Positions 1 to 8,029 of a stretch of 64,000 nt of DNA are shown here, piece by piece. How positions within the stretch are numbered: the stretch's first letter is position 1; each line of letters opens with the position of its first letter. The DNA comes from Furfurilactobacillus milii (lineage in GTDB: Bacteria; Bacillota; Bacilli; Lactobacillales; Lactobacillaceae), in contig NZ_WEZQ01000017.1 in the NCBI RefSeq assembly GCF_009864005.1, positions 1-64,000 of the forward strand. The letters are read 5' to 3'. The position numbers and the translations under genes are program-made. The notes beneath the pieces were generated by a model. It was not told where the DNA came from. It ran no database searches and saw only the letters and a program-made list of their open reading frames with translations.

Positions 1-117
1 ATTAACCAACGCCCCCTTAAAGTACTTAACTGGCAAACACCTTACCAAGTGATGCTGACTAATTTGTCAAAAAATTCGGATCAAATTTGCAATCTACCTA
101 ATAAATTAAAACAGTAG
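1..117 (+). mobile_element. IS30-family transposase, C-terminal tail only (partial at left edge)
   Basis: Reading frame 1 is open from the first base to a TAG at 115-117 and gives 38 residues beginning INQRPLKVLNWQTPYQVML. The N-x-R-P-x-K-x-L-x-W-x-T-P pattern is the usual C-terminal end of IS30-family DDE transposases. The rest of the gene lies outside the window, so I cannot tell an intact element from a remnant. The AT-rich bases around 85-105 may include the terminal inverted repeat, but the other end is not visible to confirm it. The call rests on motif recognition over a short stretch. Confidence 0.62.
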
Positions 118-130
118 CAGTTTTTCACAG

Positions 131-172
131 TAAAAAAGACAAATGATTCGCCGAGCATTTGAATCATTTGTC
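131..172 (-). terminator. Rho-independent terminator of ndk
   Basis: A perfect 12-bp stem (GACAAATGATTC / GAATCATTTGTC) with an 11-nt loop is followed, on the minus strand, by TTTTTTAC. It lies 50 bp past the ndk stop codon and may also stop transcription from the transposase side. Confidence 0.85.
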
Positions 173-221
173 TCTCTTTATTAATCAGAATTCAAGTTAA
201 ACAACTTCTACACACCGACAA

Positions 222-647
222 CTACAGTTCCGGAAACCAAATTTTGATTTCACGTTCAGCTGCCGCAGGACTGTCAGAGCTGTGAACGACATTACGAATG
301 GCACCGTCTTCCCAAGCGCGACCATAGTCACCACGAATGGTTCCTAGTTCCGCTTCATCGGGATTCGTCTTACCAGCCATTTGGTGGAAAGCATCAACAA
401 TATGCGTGCCAGTCGCTACGATTGCGACAATCGGACCAGACTGCATATAATCAGTAATCTCAGAAAAGTAAGGTTTGTCGACCTTGTCTGAATAATGCGC
501 CCGCAATTGCGCATCAGTTGCCTTCTGGAACACTTTTAATGCGCTAATCTGATATTGCTTACGCTCCAATCGGTCGATAACATCCCCGATATGTCCGTTT
601 GCTACACCATCTGGTTTAACTAGGATCAATGTTCGTTCTTCTGCCAT
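222..647 (-). CDS. ndk: nucleoside diphosphate kinase
   Basis: 141 residues, the normal length for the family. It transfers the gamma phosphate from ATP to other (d)NDPs through a phosphohistidine in the cytosol. The N-terminal TLILVKPDGV strand and the active-site block NVVHSSDS (His about 122) are both present; the usual form is NVIHGSDS. I chose the ATG at 647 because GAAGGG lies about 11 nt upstream and this start matches the family N-terminus. Upstream in-frame ATGs at 656 and 680 have poorer spacing. It is a single gene with its own terminator downstream. Confidence 0.95.
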   Translation of the reverse strand: MAEERTLILVKPDGVANGHIGDVIDRLERKQYQISALKVFQKATDAQLRAHYSDKVDKPYFSEITDYMQSGPIVAIVATGTHIVDAFHQMAGKTNPDEAELGTIRGDYGRAWEDGAIRNVVHSSDSPAAAEREIKIWFPEL

Positions 648-845
648 CACACTCATCGCCCTTCGCATTTTTATGTACAAATCCAGTATATTTCACTTCA
701 TGAACAAACCCAATAAGAATTAAAAAATATTTTTTTAGACAGTTTTAACGTTTTTTTGTTTATTTTGTATTTGAATGATGTTATTATTTATTCCACAATC
801 AAAACAATTACTGTCATCTTCTTAAACAAAGTGGAGGGGGTCAAA

Positions 846-1481
846 ATGAAATTAGCAATTATCGGCGCCACTGGCAAGTCTGGTAACATGATTTTAAATG
901 AAGCGCTATTACGGCATCTAGATGTAACGGCAATCGTTCGTTCACCCGAAAAGCTGTCTGCTAACGTCCCAATTATTCAGCGAGATGCTTTCAGTATTAC
1001 TGCTGAAGATTTGGCACCATTTGACGTGATCATCAGCGCGTTTGGTAACGTTGCTGGCGAAACCCGTGAGGCTCACGTGGATATCGTAAAACACTACCTT
1101 GAAATTCTAAAGAATTCGCACAAACGGATTTTATTGGTTGGGGCTGCTAGCTACCTTTATACCGATGAAAAGCGCACTAAAAAACTTTACGACACGTTAT
1201 GGATGCGCACAGCCGGTTTACGTTCTGGTTCTCTTGTCCTAGAACGTGCATATCTCACAATGAAAGAAAATGCTGTTGGTTTTGACTGGACTTTCATTGC
1301 ACCAGCAGTTAATTATGAAGCGAGTGGCCCACGAACTGGCCATTATCAAATTGGCAGTGACGTAGTACTCAATAATGCAGCAGGTAAATCAGTGATTTCA
1401 TACGCTGACCTTGCCGTTGCCTTGATGGACGAAGTGGAACGGCCCAAACATTTAAATATGCTGGCCGCTGTCGCAAACTAA
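846..1481 (+). CDS. NAD(P)H-binding NmrA/YwnB-like reductase
   Basis: 211-residue Rossmann-fold protein of the atypical short-chain dehydrogenase class. The nucleotide-binding loop GATGKSG is at residues 7-13, and there is no clear YxxxK catalytic pair, as in NmrA-like NAD(P)-binding proteins. These proteins act in the cytosol as flavin/quinone reductases or redox sensors, and the substrate here is unknown. The start is set by the very strong GGAGGGGG at 833-840, 5 nt before the ATG. A second Rossmann reductase follows 42 bp later on the same strand, so the two probably share a transcript. Confidence 0.82.
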   Translation: MKLAIIGATGKSGNMILNEALLRHLDVTAIVRSPEKLSANVPIIQRDAFSITAEDLAPFDVIISAFGNVAGETREAHVDIVKHYLEILKNSHKRILLVGAASYLYTDEKRTKKLYDTLWMRTAGLRSGSLVLERAYLTMKENAVGFDWTFIAPAVNYEASGPRTGHYQIGSDVVLNNAAGKSVISYADLAVALMDEVERPKHLNMLAAVAN

Positions 1482-1523
1482 TTTTCATAATAAATTTGAT
1501 GATTCACTGAAAGAAGGATAATT

Positions 1524-2552
1524 ATGTCAACACAACCGGAAACTATTTTAGTCACTGGCGGCACAGGATTTGTCGGTGCATGGGCCATCGTTCGTTTGCT
1601 AGAACAAGGCTATAATGTTAAAACAACAATTCGTAACTTAAAGAAAGTCAACATGGTGCGTGACGCAGTCGCCAGCCAGGTTGACCCTGGTGAGCGGTTA
1701 ACGTTCGTTCAAGCAGATTTGACCAGTGACGCTGGCTGGACTGAGGCCATGGCTGGCGTTGACCGCGTGCTGCACGTGGCTTCCCCCATGCATACAGATG
1801 ACTCCGCGGATATCGAAACCTTCTTGAAACCACAACGTGAAGGTGACGAACGTGTACTTCGTTTTGCCGCCGCTGCTAATGTCAAACATGTTGTCATTAC
1901 TTCTGCAGCCGCTGCTGCCAAACCATCAGACGATAGTAGAGCAGACTCCGATGAAACCGTTTGGACTCAGCCAAATGACCCTGTTCAAAACCCTTATCAG
2001 CGTTCAAAGGCCATTGCTGAAAAAGCTGCCTGGGCTTGGATGGAGAATTACAACGGTGACATGAAATTATCTACCGTGTTACCAACGGCCGTTTTTGGTC
2101 CCGTCCTCATGCCACAAAATGACAGTTCCCAAATTTTAATTGAACAAATGATCAAGGGACATGTCCCTGGCGCACTCAAAATCAACTTTGATATCGTGGA
2201 TGTTCGCGATCTTGTTGACCTTGAAATTCTCGCTATGAAGAGCGATAAATCCGGTGGGCAACGGTATTTAGCCGCCGCTGGCAGTATGTCCATGCATGAC
2301 ATTGCTGAAACCCTAAAAGAACATCTCGGCGACCATGGTAAAAAGATCCACACATTGACGATTCCCAATTGGGTGCTGTCAGCAATTGCCCGTTTCAACG
2401 CTAATGTAGCTGTCTTTGTTGGTTTACTCGGCCGTAAATTTCACTACACGTCTGCCAAGGCAGAAAATGATCTCGGTTGGCGTCCACGCAATCCGCATAC
2501 CACCATCACAGATTCTGCGGACCGCATGGTGACTCTACATTTGGTGGATTAA
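1524..2552 (+). CDS. NAD-dependent epimerase/dehydratase-type reductase (dihydroflavonol 4-reductase-like)
   Basis: 342-residue extended SDR. It has TGGTGFVG near residues 11-18 and a YQRSK active-site Tyr/Lys near residue 160, preceded by a TSAAAA serine region. The pattern fits the cinnamoyl-CoA/dihydroflavonol/aldehyde reductase group, which in lactobacilli usually acts on small aldehydes or ketones; the real substrate cannot be read from sequence. AAGGA lies 7 nt before the ATG. It probably forms a two-gene unit with the NmrA-like gene upstream, and a strong terminator follows. Confidence 0.85.
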   Translation: MSTQPETILVTGGTGFVGAWAIVRLLEQGYNVKTTIRNLKKVNMVRDAVASQVDPGERLTFVQADLTSDAGWTEAMAGVDRVLHVASPMHTDDSADIETFLKPQREGDERVLRFAAAANVKHVVITSAAAAAKPSDDSRADSDETVWTQPNDPVQNPYQRSKAIAEKAAWAWMENYNGDMKLSTVLPTAVFGPVLMPQNDSSQILIEQMIKGHVPGALKINFDIVDVRDLVDLEILAMKSDKSGGQRYLAAAGSMSMHDIAETLKEHLGDHGKKIHTLTIPNWVLSAIARFNANVAVFVGLLGRKFHYTSAKAENDLGWRPRNPHTTITDSADRMVTLHLVD

Positions 2553-2586
2553 CGAAAAATAAATGGACGAATTCATTTATACGTCA

Positions 2587-2635
2587 AAAAGAAAACCAAC
2601 TTTCTCAAAAATAAAGAGGAAGTTGGTTTTCTTTT
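2587..2635. terminator. bidirectional terminator between the reductase and the XRE regulator
   Basis: 16-bp arms AAAAGAAAACCAACTT / AAGTTGGTTTTCTTTT surround a 17-nt loop. The A-rich left and T-rich right flanks let it work for both convergent genes. Confidence 0.88.
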
Positions 2636-2651
2636 ATCATATTTATTTACC

Positions 2652-3005
2652 TTATCGAAGTGCAATAACAATCCCATGAATAATGGCAGGAACAAACCAG
2701 TATAGAAACCCGCCAATTGGGAAAATCATCCACCAGTAGTGAGCCACGAAATCCCAAAAGCTTCTTTGATGATGTTTATCCGTTACAACGATTTTTTCTT
2801 GAAAGGTCGTATCCCCTTTAATTAAGCTGTCCAAGCTAACACTAAACAAATCGCTAATCTGAATTAACCGTTCGATATCCGGATACGCGGTTCCTAACTC
2901 CCATTTAGAGATGGCCTGACGACTAACATGCAATGTATCTGCTAACTGCGTTTGAGTCCAATCACGCCGTTCCCGTTCCTCTTTAATTCGCTGCCCCAGC
3001 ATCAT
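2652..3005 (-). CDS. XRE-family regulator with C-terminal membrane segment
   Basis: 117 residues. An N-terminal Cro/C1 helix-turn-helix (RDWTQTQLADTLHVSRQAIS, then KWE) is followed by a short linker. A hydrophobic C-terminal region from about residue 85 (FWDFVAHYWWMIFPIGGFLY) looks like one or two membrane spans. This small membrane-tethered XRE layout is common in lactic acid bacteria, but its ligand is generally unknown. The start has AAGGGGGAG about 8 nt upstream; the adjacent second ATG is equally possible. A perfect inverted repeat sits just upstream and may be its own operator. Confidence 0.85.
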   Translation of the reverse strand: MMLGQRIKEERERRDWTQTQLADTLHVSRQAISKWELGTAYPDIERLIQISDLFSVSLDSLIKGDTTFQEKIVVTDKHHQRSFWDFVAHYWWMIFPIGGFLYWFVPAIIHGIVIALR

Positions 3006-3020
3006 AATAATCGCTCCCCC

Positions 3021-3053
3021 TTTCGTTAACTATATTGTGAATGGTTAACGAAA
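3021..3053. promoter_or_regulatory. inverted repeat upstream of XRE gene, possible operator
   Basis: 10-bp perfect arms TTTCGTTAAC (3021-3030) and GTTAACGAAA (3044-3053) are separated by 13 bp. The repeat lies 16 bp before the start of the XRE gene, beside its ribosome binding site, where an autoregulatory site would be expected. Confidence 0.5.
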
Positions 3054-3170
3054 AAGATGCACGATATACCTCCGAGCATGGCCAGCAACTAACGGTTGCA
3101 TTCCCGTGATAGCAAGGTTTATGAACGTTCGTAATCTCATGTCAAACACAAATAGAAGCGTGTCTAGTAA

Positions 3171-4337
3171 TTAGTTGTTAGCATCGTAATTTGGATTTAA
3201 GTCACCTGTATTATCACGATCATAGGCTTTATTATACTGACTTGAGGTATTCGTATCGTGACCCCAGGTCGATTTTGTATCTGCTGTTTCGCCAAAATCG
3301 GCGGCAGGCACATAGGCTTCCATGCCAGCTGGTACTTCTTCACCAAAACGCGGACCCGTTGTAGCAGCGCTCATTTCAAGTCCCTTACGTAACTTGTTTG
3401 TGACACGCTGCTTTTCCGTTTGAGGCAAGATTTCAAAACTCTGCCCGGCAATGTCATCACTCACACCCTGAACGTGATCTGAAACAACGTGTTTGGTGGC
3501 AGTTTTGTACGATTTAGCTAATTCCATTAAGTCACTCAGGGATAAATCTGTCCGTGATTGACTCGCCAAGGAATTAATAAATTGGTCATTCAACAGATTA
3601 TTTAACTTACTCCCCTTTTTCAACAGTGCTTGAATGACAATCCGTTGTCGCAACGTCCGACCGTAGTCGCTTTCTGGATCCTGATAACGCATCCGCGTAA
3701 ACTTCAAGGCCTGCGAGCCGTTCACGTGAATTTGTTTGCCCTTAGTAAAGTGTTGTTTTTCATACGTGAATGTCAGTGGTGGCACAATGTCGACGCCACC
3801 AACTTCATTGACCAGTTTTTCCATGCCTCCCATATTCAGCAAGCCATAATAATCGACTGGCACGTTAAACATATTTTGCACAGTCGCAATCGTGCTTTTC
3901 GTTTGACCAAAATAGTACGCGGCGTTGATCTTCGTTGGAAATTGATCCTCATGACCGCTAACCACCGCCAGCGAATCACGTGGAATGCTCATCATGGTCG
4001 TCGTTTGCGTCTTGGGATTAATGGTCACCAACATCATTGAATCCGTGCGACCACCGGCCCACACTTTTGAATCACGGCCTAGGGCGCCAACGTCTGTGCC
4101 CAATAACAAGATTGAAATCGGTTTTTGTTGCTTGATTAACTGGCTCACATTTCGGCTCTTCTTAATCCCCGATGCACTGTACATTTTACTTGTTGACCGT
4201 TCCACGCTACTAAACACGTGATAACCGTACCCACCCACGCTGAGCGCAATCACGGCAACGACTGCCAGAATGATGTTTCGTGTGCGGTGCTTCGATTGAT
4301 GACGCTTCATGCGGTTGTCTTGTGATTCACTGTCCAT
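3171..4337 (-). CDS. LytR-CpsA-Psr (LCP) family cell-wall glycopolymer ligase
   Basis: 388 residues. A short basic cytoplasmic tail and one transmembrane helix (about residues 22-43) precede an extracellular LCP domain. The domain shows ILLLGTDVG, the TDSMML Asp motif, MSIPRDS, and a downstream R-x-R-Y region with Arg residues that bind polyprenyl pyrophosphate. LCP proteins transfer teichoic acids or polysaccharides from undecaprenyl carriers to peptidoglycan. A low-complexity Asn/Thr/Asp-rich tail ends the protein. GGGGGG precedes the ATG by about 9 nt. Confidence 0.92.
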   Translation of the reverse strand: MDSESQDNRMKRHQSKHRTRNIILAVVAVIALSVGGYGYHVFSSVERSTSKMYSASGIKKSRNVSQLIKQQKPISILLLGTDVGALGRDSKVWAGGRTDSMMLVTINPKTQTTTMMSIPRDSLAVVSGHEDQFPTKINAAYYFGQTKSTIATVQNMFNVPVDYYGLLNMGGMEKLVNEVGGVDIVPPLTFTYEKQHFTKGKQIHVNGSQALKFTRMRYQDPESDYGRTLRQRIVIQALLKKGSKLNNLLNDQFINSLASQSRTDLSLSDLMELAKSYKTATKHVVSDHVQGVSDDIAGQSFEILPQTEKQRVTNKLRKGLEMSAATTGPRFGEEVPAGMEAYVPAADFGETADTKSTWGHDTNTSSQYNKAYDRDNTGDLNPNYDANN

Positions 4338-4491
4338 AAATGGTTCCCCCCTGAGTAAATTGTGCCGTTACTAAACTGCTTATGAGTGTACGCAATTTTC
4401 CCAGAATTTAGGGGCGGTTAAGTTTTTATTGCGCTAATTTTAAGTTCAGTGATAGTTCTTAACTTTTTATTAAGGGCCTCGCGAAAATCAA

Positions 4492-4525
4492 ACAAAAACA
4501 CACTAACTGGTTAAACAGTTGGTGC
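4492..4525 (-). terminator. terminator of the Met/His-rich protein gene
   Basis: On the minus strand an ACCAACTG...CAGTTAGTG hairpin with a 6-nt loop is followed by TGTTTTTGTTTG, about 25 bp past the stop codon of the gene at 4548. Confidence 0.6.
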
Positions 4526-4547
4526 GCAAACGAACTTAGAAATTTAA

Positions 4548-5288
4548 TTAACGGTGCACGATTTCCTGCATGACATCATATTCATCCGGTTCAACATTGC
4601 CGGCATAGTTTGGTGTCGCAATGGAAATACCGCCATCGCGATTTTTAAACGCATAAAGGTCACCAGCAGTATCGATCTCGCTACTTTCCCCCGACTTCAA
4701 TCCTTCGATATGAATACGCGTGTTCACCTTGACTGTCCGAACGGCATTATTGCTAGCGCCGAACACACGAATTGGCGTCGTCGGAATTTCTTCATACATC
4801 ACGTTGTAAACAGCAGGTTGACTGCCGTCTGGGCCACGCCACGTAAATGTCGCAGTCCCAGCACCCGACTGATTGTTAAATGACAAATCTAGTGATGCCG
4901 GGACGTTCGCGCCACGATATTGAAACGAACTCACCGCATTCATCGATTCTGTCGAAACGGAGTACGGACCGACCGCAGTCGTGGTGTCATTATTTTTGCT
5001 GGATGAACTATCATCATTCATCATACTGGAGTGGTCACTCATCATCCCCGAATGCCGTGACATCATTGATGTGTGGCGTCCAGATGTTGAGTTGGACGAT
5101 GCCGCATCCTCTGAGTCACTGCGTTTGGTAGAACTCGTTGATGAGGAAGCATTACTAGCAGTACTTCCGTTCTCGGAACCACCATTCATCGCCTTGCCAA
5201 CAAAGTAGCCACCGACTGTGACCAAAATCACCACCAGTGCAATAAGCCACCATTTTGAATTCGATCTTTGATGTTGCTGACGCTGCAT
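4548..5288 (-). CDS. membrane-anchored protein with Met/His-rich repeats, function unknown
   Basis: 246 residues. A basic N-terminus and one hydrophobic segment (about residues 13-33) suggest a signal anchor. A Ser-rich stretch follows, then three tandem H-[ST]-x-MM units between about residues 70 and 95 (HTSMM, HSGMM, HSSMM). A C-terminal domain of about 130 residues is probably beta-rich. I do not recognise the family. His/Met clusters of this type bind Cu(I)/Cu(II) or Ag in other proteins, so a surface metal-binding role is possible but inferred. The start at 5288 is set by GGGGGAGGGG just upstream. It lies next to, but is not obviously co-transcribed with, the LCP gene. Confidence 0.72.
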   Translation of the reverse strand: MQRQQHQRSNSKWWLIALVVILVTVGGYFVGKAMNGGSENGSTASNASSSTSSTKRSDSEDAASSNSTSGRHTSMMSRHSGMMSDHSSMMNDDSSSSKNNDTTTAVGPYSVSTESMNAVSSFQYRGANVPASLDLSFNNQSGAGTATFTWRGPDGSQPAVYNVMYEEIPTTPIRVFGASNNAVRTVKVNTRIHIEGLKSGESSEIDTAGDLYAFKNRDGGISIATPNYAGNVEPDEYDVMQEIVHR

Positions 5289-5415
5289 AATAACCCCTCC
5301 CCCGAGTTGTATCAATTACAACCCTAGAATACGGGATGACGTAGCATCTGTCTAGTGAAATTAATGTCTACGCTACCTTCGTCAAACGGTGAGAAATGAC
5401 CAAAAGATGTTAATC

Positions 5416-6114
5416 TTACCCAATCGCAGGCTTAACTTCCAAAAATGCCCCTTGCTTCGGTTCTTCGCTCGTAATCAAACGGACAACGCCAGCGGCCGCT
5501 TCTTCGGCAGTCTGCATAAAGTCGGCCTGCAGGTTGCCGTTCAAGTCAGTGGAAACCGGTCCCGGATGGACGCTGAAGATTTCAACGGGTGTATCGGTTG
5601 TTTCAAACGAAGTGGCTAAGGAAGTTGTCATCACATTTTGAGCGCCTTTACTCGTTTGATAGGCAAACGGATTAAACAATTTGTTCGGTGTCGTAGGAAT
5701 CGTGATGTTGGCAACTTGCCCGTGGTTTTGTTTTAACAGTGGAAACAGTGCCTGGGTTAATTCGAACGTTCCGAAAAAGTTGACTTCCATTGTCTCTCGT
5801 ACATCAGCCATCGAGGTCTCAATGCCTGCGGCTCTCATGTCGCCGGGAATACCAGCGTTGTTAACAAGTAACTGTAACTCATGATAATTTTCAGTAATTG
5901 TTTTAGCGGCTGCCTGAATTGTTTGCGTATTGCTGAGATCTAACTCAACGAATTGTGGTTCTTCTAAACCCGCCGCACGTAATTGGTCAACAGCTTCTTG
6001 CCCACGCTTTGCATCGCGTGACCCAATAATAACCTGCCATCCTTGTTCACCTAATTGCTTAGCAATTTCAAAACCCAATCCCTTGTTACCACCTGTGACA
6101 AATGCCTGTTTCAT
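5416..6114 (-). CDS. short-chain dehydrogenase/reductase (carbonyl reductase-like)
   Basis: 232-residue classical SDR with TGGNKGLG at the N-terminus, NNAG near residue 87 and the YQTSK Tyr/Lys pair near residue 155. It is cytosolic and reduces carbonyls with NAD(P)H; the substrate is not determinable. CGGAGG precedes the ATG. It is transcribed divergently from an XRE/MmyB-type regulator (6319-7215), with a strong palindrome between them, so it is the probable regulatory target. Confidence 0.88.
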   Translation of the reverse strand: MKQAFVTGGNKGLGFEIAKQLGEQGWQVIIGSRDAKRGQEAVDQLRAAGLEEPQFVELDLSNTQTIQAAAKTITENYHELQLLVNNAGIPGDMRAAGIETSMADVRETMEVNFFGTFELTQALFPLLKQNHGQVANITIPTTPNKLFNPFAYQTSKGAQNVMTTSLATSFETTDTPVEIFSVHPGPVSTDLNGNLQADFMQTAEEAAAGVVRLITSEEPKQGAFLEVKPAIG

Positions 6115-6270
6115 TTGTTATACCTCCGTGTAAGATGCCGATTATTTGTATGCTTGGGTAAAATTGATGTCGGCACTAACTCAGTTCATGAAGCTCAAAT
6201 TCACGTCGGGCCCACGCCATTCATCTCATTTACAAAAGCAATTATAACGAGTCTGTGTAATAGTTTAATC

Positions 6271-6300
6271 TGTTAGTTTATACTAGTATATAAACTAACA
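6271..6300. promoter_or_regulatory. palindrome between SDR and XRE/MmyB regulator, probable operator
   Basis: 12-bp perfect arms TGTTAGTTTATA / TATAAACTAACA (6271-6282 and 6289-6300) flank a 6-bp centre. The site ends 3 bp before the AAGGAGG of the regulator gene and lies in the divergent promoter region, so the regulator at 6319 is its likely ligand. Confidence 0.62.
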
Positions 6301-6318
6301 ACTAAGGAGGCTTGAGAG

Positions 6319-7215
6319 ATGACAACAACCAGGCAACAGGAACTGGCGGATTTCTTAGTGACGCGCCGGCAACGTTTGCAACCCGACCAGGTTGGTCTGC
6401 CCACTATTGGTCGCCGTCGAACACCCGGATTACGGCGGGAAGAAGTTGCTGCACTAGCCGGCATCAGCCTAACGTGGTATACATGGCTGGAACAGGGACG
6501 CGATATTCATATTTCAGATCAAGTCGTCGCCAGTTTAGCTAACGCGCTCAAACTCACGGAAAGTGAAACTAACCACCTTTATACGTTAGCTGGCGTTGCT
6601 CAACCAGATACAACTGCACCCTTTACCGAAACCATTAACCCAATGCTACAACGTACTATTGACAGTTGGCCGCTATCTGGCGTTATCGTTATTGATCGAC
6701 GGTGGAATTTTGTTGCCGTTAATCAATTAGCAGATGTGTTTGCTACTCAAGTGGTTGGTCACCCATTGGTGCATGAAAACCTATTGCGCGAAATGTTTAC
6801 CGATGATGCGTTTGCTCGGGTAATTACTAACTGGCCAATTGTTGCCCATAATATGGTTGGCCGCTTCCGCCAAATGTATGCTAGCCAAACGGATGACCAG
6901 GATTTAGCCGCTTTCGTAGCCGCTCTTCGTCATGACAGCGCAATATTTAGTCAACTATGGACGCAACATGATATCGTGCCTGAAGCTGAACGCGGTAAAA
7001 CAATGATCTTCCCAGATACCGGAGAGGTTCATTTTGATGAAACAAACTTCATCGTCGGTGACAACACTGACTTACACATGTATGTGTTCACACCTTCTCT
7101 CGAAGATAATACATTAGATAAAATCATGGGGATTTTGAATCACACCAATCCCCAACAGTTGCAACGCTTCAAGGCATCGTTAAGTCCCCTACTAGAAAAA
7201 CTTTCAAATGAATAA
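6319..7215 (+). CDS. XRE-family regulator with MmyB-like ligand-binding domain
   Basis: 298 residues. The N-terminal helix-turn-helix carries the family pattern GRRRTPGLRREEVAALAGIS followed by TWYTWLEQGRD. The PAS-like MmyB domain runs from about residue 100 to the end (LSGVIVIDRRWNFVAVN...). Members of this family usually repress a neighbouring short-chain dehydrogenase and respond to a small hydrophobic ligand; that context is present here (SDR at 5416, divergent). AAGGAGG at 6304-6310 fixes the start. Confidence 0.9.
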   Translation: MTTTRQQELADFLVTRRQRLQPDQVGLPTIGRRRTPGLRREEVAALAGISLTWYTWLEQGRDIHISDQVVASLANALKLTESETNHLYTLAGVAQPDTTAPFTETINPMLQRTIDSWPLSGVIVIDRRWNFVAVNQLADVFATQVVGHPLVHENLLREMFTDDAFARVITNWPIVAHNMVGRFRQMYASQTDDQDLAAFVAALRHDSAIFSQLWTQHDIVPEAERGKTMIFPDTGEVHFDETNFIVGDNTDLHMYVFTPSLEDNTLDKIMGILNHTNPQQLQRFKASLSPLLEKLSNE

Positions 7216-7239
7216 TTTGCTGACGAAGCTGCATACAAG

Positions 7240-7275
7240 AAAGTGATGGTCCTTCACGTGACCATCACTTTTTTT
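7240..7275 (+). terminator. terminator of the XRE/MmyB gene
   Basis: AAAGTGATGGT / ACCATCACTTT stem with a 10-nt loop, followed by a run of seven T, 25 bp past the stop codon. Confidence 0.9.
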
Positions 7276-7313
7276 GCTTTTATTCAAAAACGATCTCTTT
7301 CATCAACGATGAA

Positions 7314-7634
7314 CTAATCACCCACTGTCACTTTAATGCCAATAATGCCGATCAGCAGTAGTGCGACGAAAAACCACGTCGCTAATGGAATCTTATCCCC
7401 AAAGAAAAAAACACCAACGATAATGGAACCGACAGCACCAACACCTGTCCAAATCGGATAGGCCAAACTAAGTGGCAAACTCTTCGTGGCCCGTGCCAGC
7501 AACAAGAAGCTGATGATCATCCCCACTACCGTCGCCACCGTGTAGTTCATTTTGGTCAAGCCGTTGCTCAATTTCATCGCCGTCGCCCACACAACTTCAA
7601 ACACTCCTGCAATCATTAACTCAATCCATGCCAT
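7314..7634 (-). CDS. sugE: SMR-family exporter, SugE/Gdx guanidinium type
   Basis: 106 residues with four predicted membrane helices. The first helix is IELMIAGVFEVVWATAMKLS with the essential membrane Glu, followed by a GLTKMN loop. The W-A-T-A-M-K-x-S-x-G pattern is characteristic of the SugE/Gdx branch, which exchanges guanidinium for protons, rather than the EmrE drug exporters. GGAGG before the ATG at 7634 sets the start. The gene is preceded by a terminator-controlled leader (see 7661-7740), consistent with the riboswitch control known for many gdx genes. Confidence 0.88.
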   Translation of the reverse strand: MAWIELMIAGVFEVVWATAMKLSNGLTKMNYTVATVVGMIISFLLLARATKSLPLSLAYPIWTGVGAVGSIIVGVFFFGDKIPLATWFFVALLLIGIIGIKVTVGD

Positions 7635-7660
7635 ATTCAAATCCTCCTGATTTCCTCGTG

Positions 7661-7740
7661 AAAACAAAAAGAGTGCGATTGCTGATTTCTCTATAGCCTG
7701 TCGAAATCAGTAATTGCACTCTGTGCCCACCCGGCGGTGG
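7661..7740 (-). ncRNA. terminator-controlled 5' leader of sugE, possible guanidine riboswitch
   Basis: Read on the minus strand, the leader contains hairpin CCACC-GCCG-GGTGG, immediately followed by hairpin GCAC-AGA-GTGC. A long near-perfect stem then runs from about 7722-7703 with 7689-7670, followed by TTTTTGTTTT, which is an intrinsic terminator 27 bp before the sugE start. The GTGC of the second small hairpin is also the base of the terminator stem, so the two structures exclude each other. That is the layout of a ligand-controlled transcription switch. Guanidine is the expected ligand because of the downstream gene. I could not match the leader to the guanidine-I or mini-ykkC consensus by eye. 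Confidence 0.6.
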
Positions 7741-7766
7741 TTTGAATTCATTAAATTTGTACGCTT

Positions 7767-7795
7767 AATATAGCACGTTTGCGGTAACTGGGCAA
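7767..7795 (-). promoter_or_regulatory. promoter of the sugE leader
   Basis: On the minus strand, -35 TTGCCC (7795-7790), 17-bp spacer and -10 TATATT (7772-7767). Transcription would start near 7760, just before the structured leader. Confidence 0.6.
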
Positions 7796-8029
7796 ACTGA
7801 CTAAAGGAGATCTGGCTAATCGCGTTATTTCTATCAAGAACACTCCCAAAATATTATTCATTTAATCTTCGCGAAAATATACATGGTCACTCCAGTCACA
7901 CCAACGAAAACAAAATAAATGCTAAAAACATCAAACGCTCCTTTATTTCCAATTAACTTCTATCAATAAACGTTCACGACTTAATTATTATCTATGAAAT
8001 TCTTAGCATCCAAACTAAATAACATTGCA

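Noticed and set aside
1837-2064. Extra overlapping genes within the DFR-like reductase
   Set aside because: Several open frames on both strands overlap a clear SDR gene and have no ribosome binding sites or family features.
7860-7950. Short minus-strand ORF with AAGGAG and ATG upstream of a hydrophobic stretch
   Set aside because: The frame with the ATG stops after 11 codons, and the longer hydrophobic frame (about 24 codons) has no start codon. I could not support a gene.
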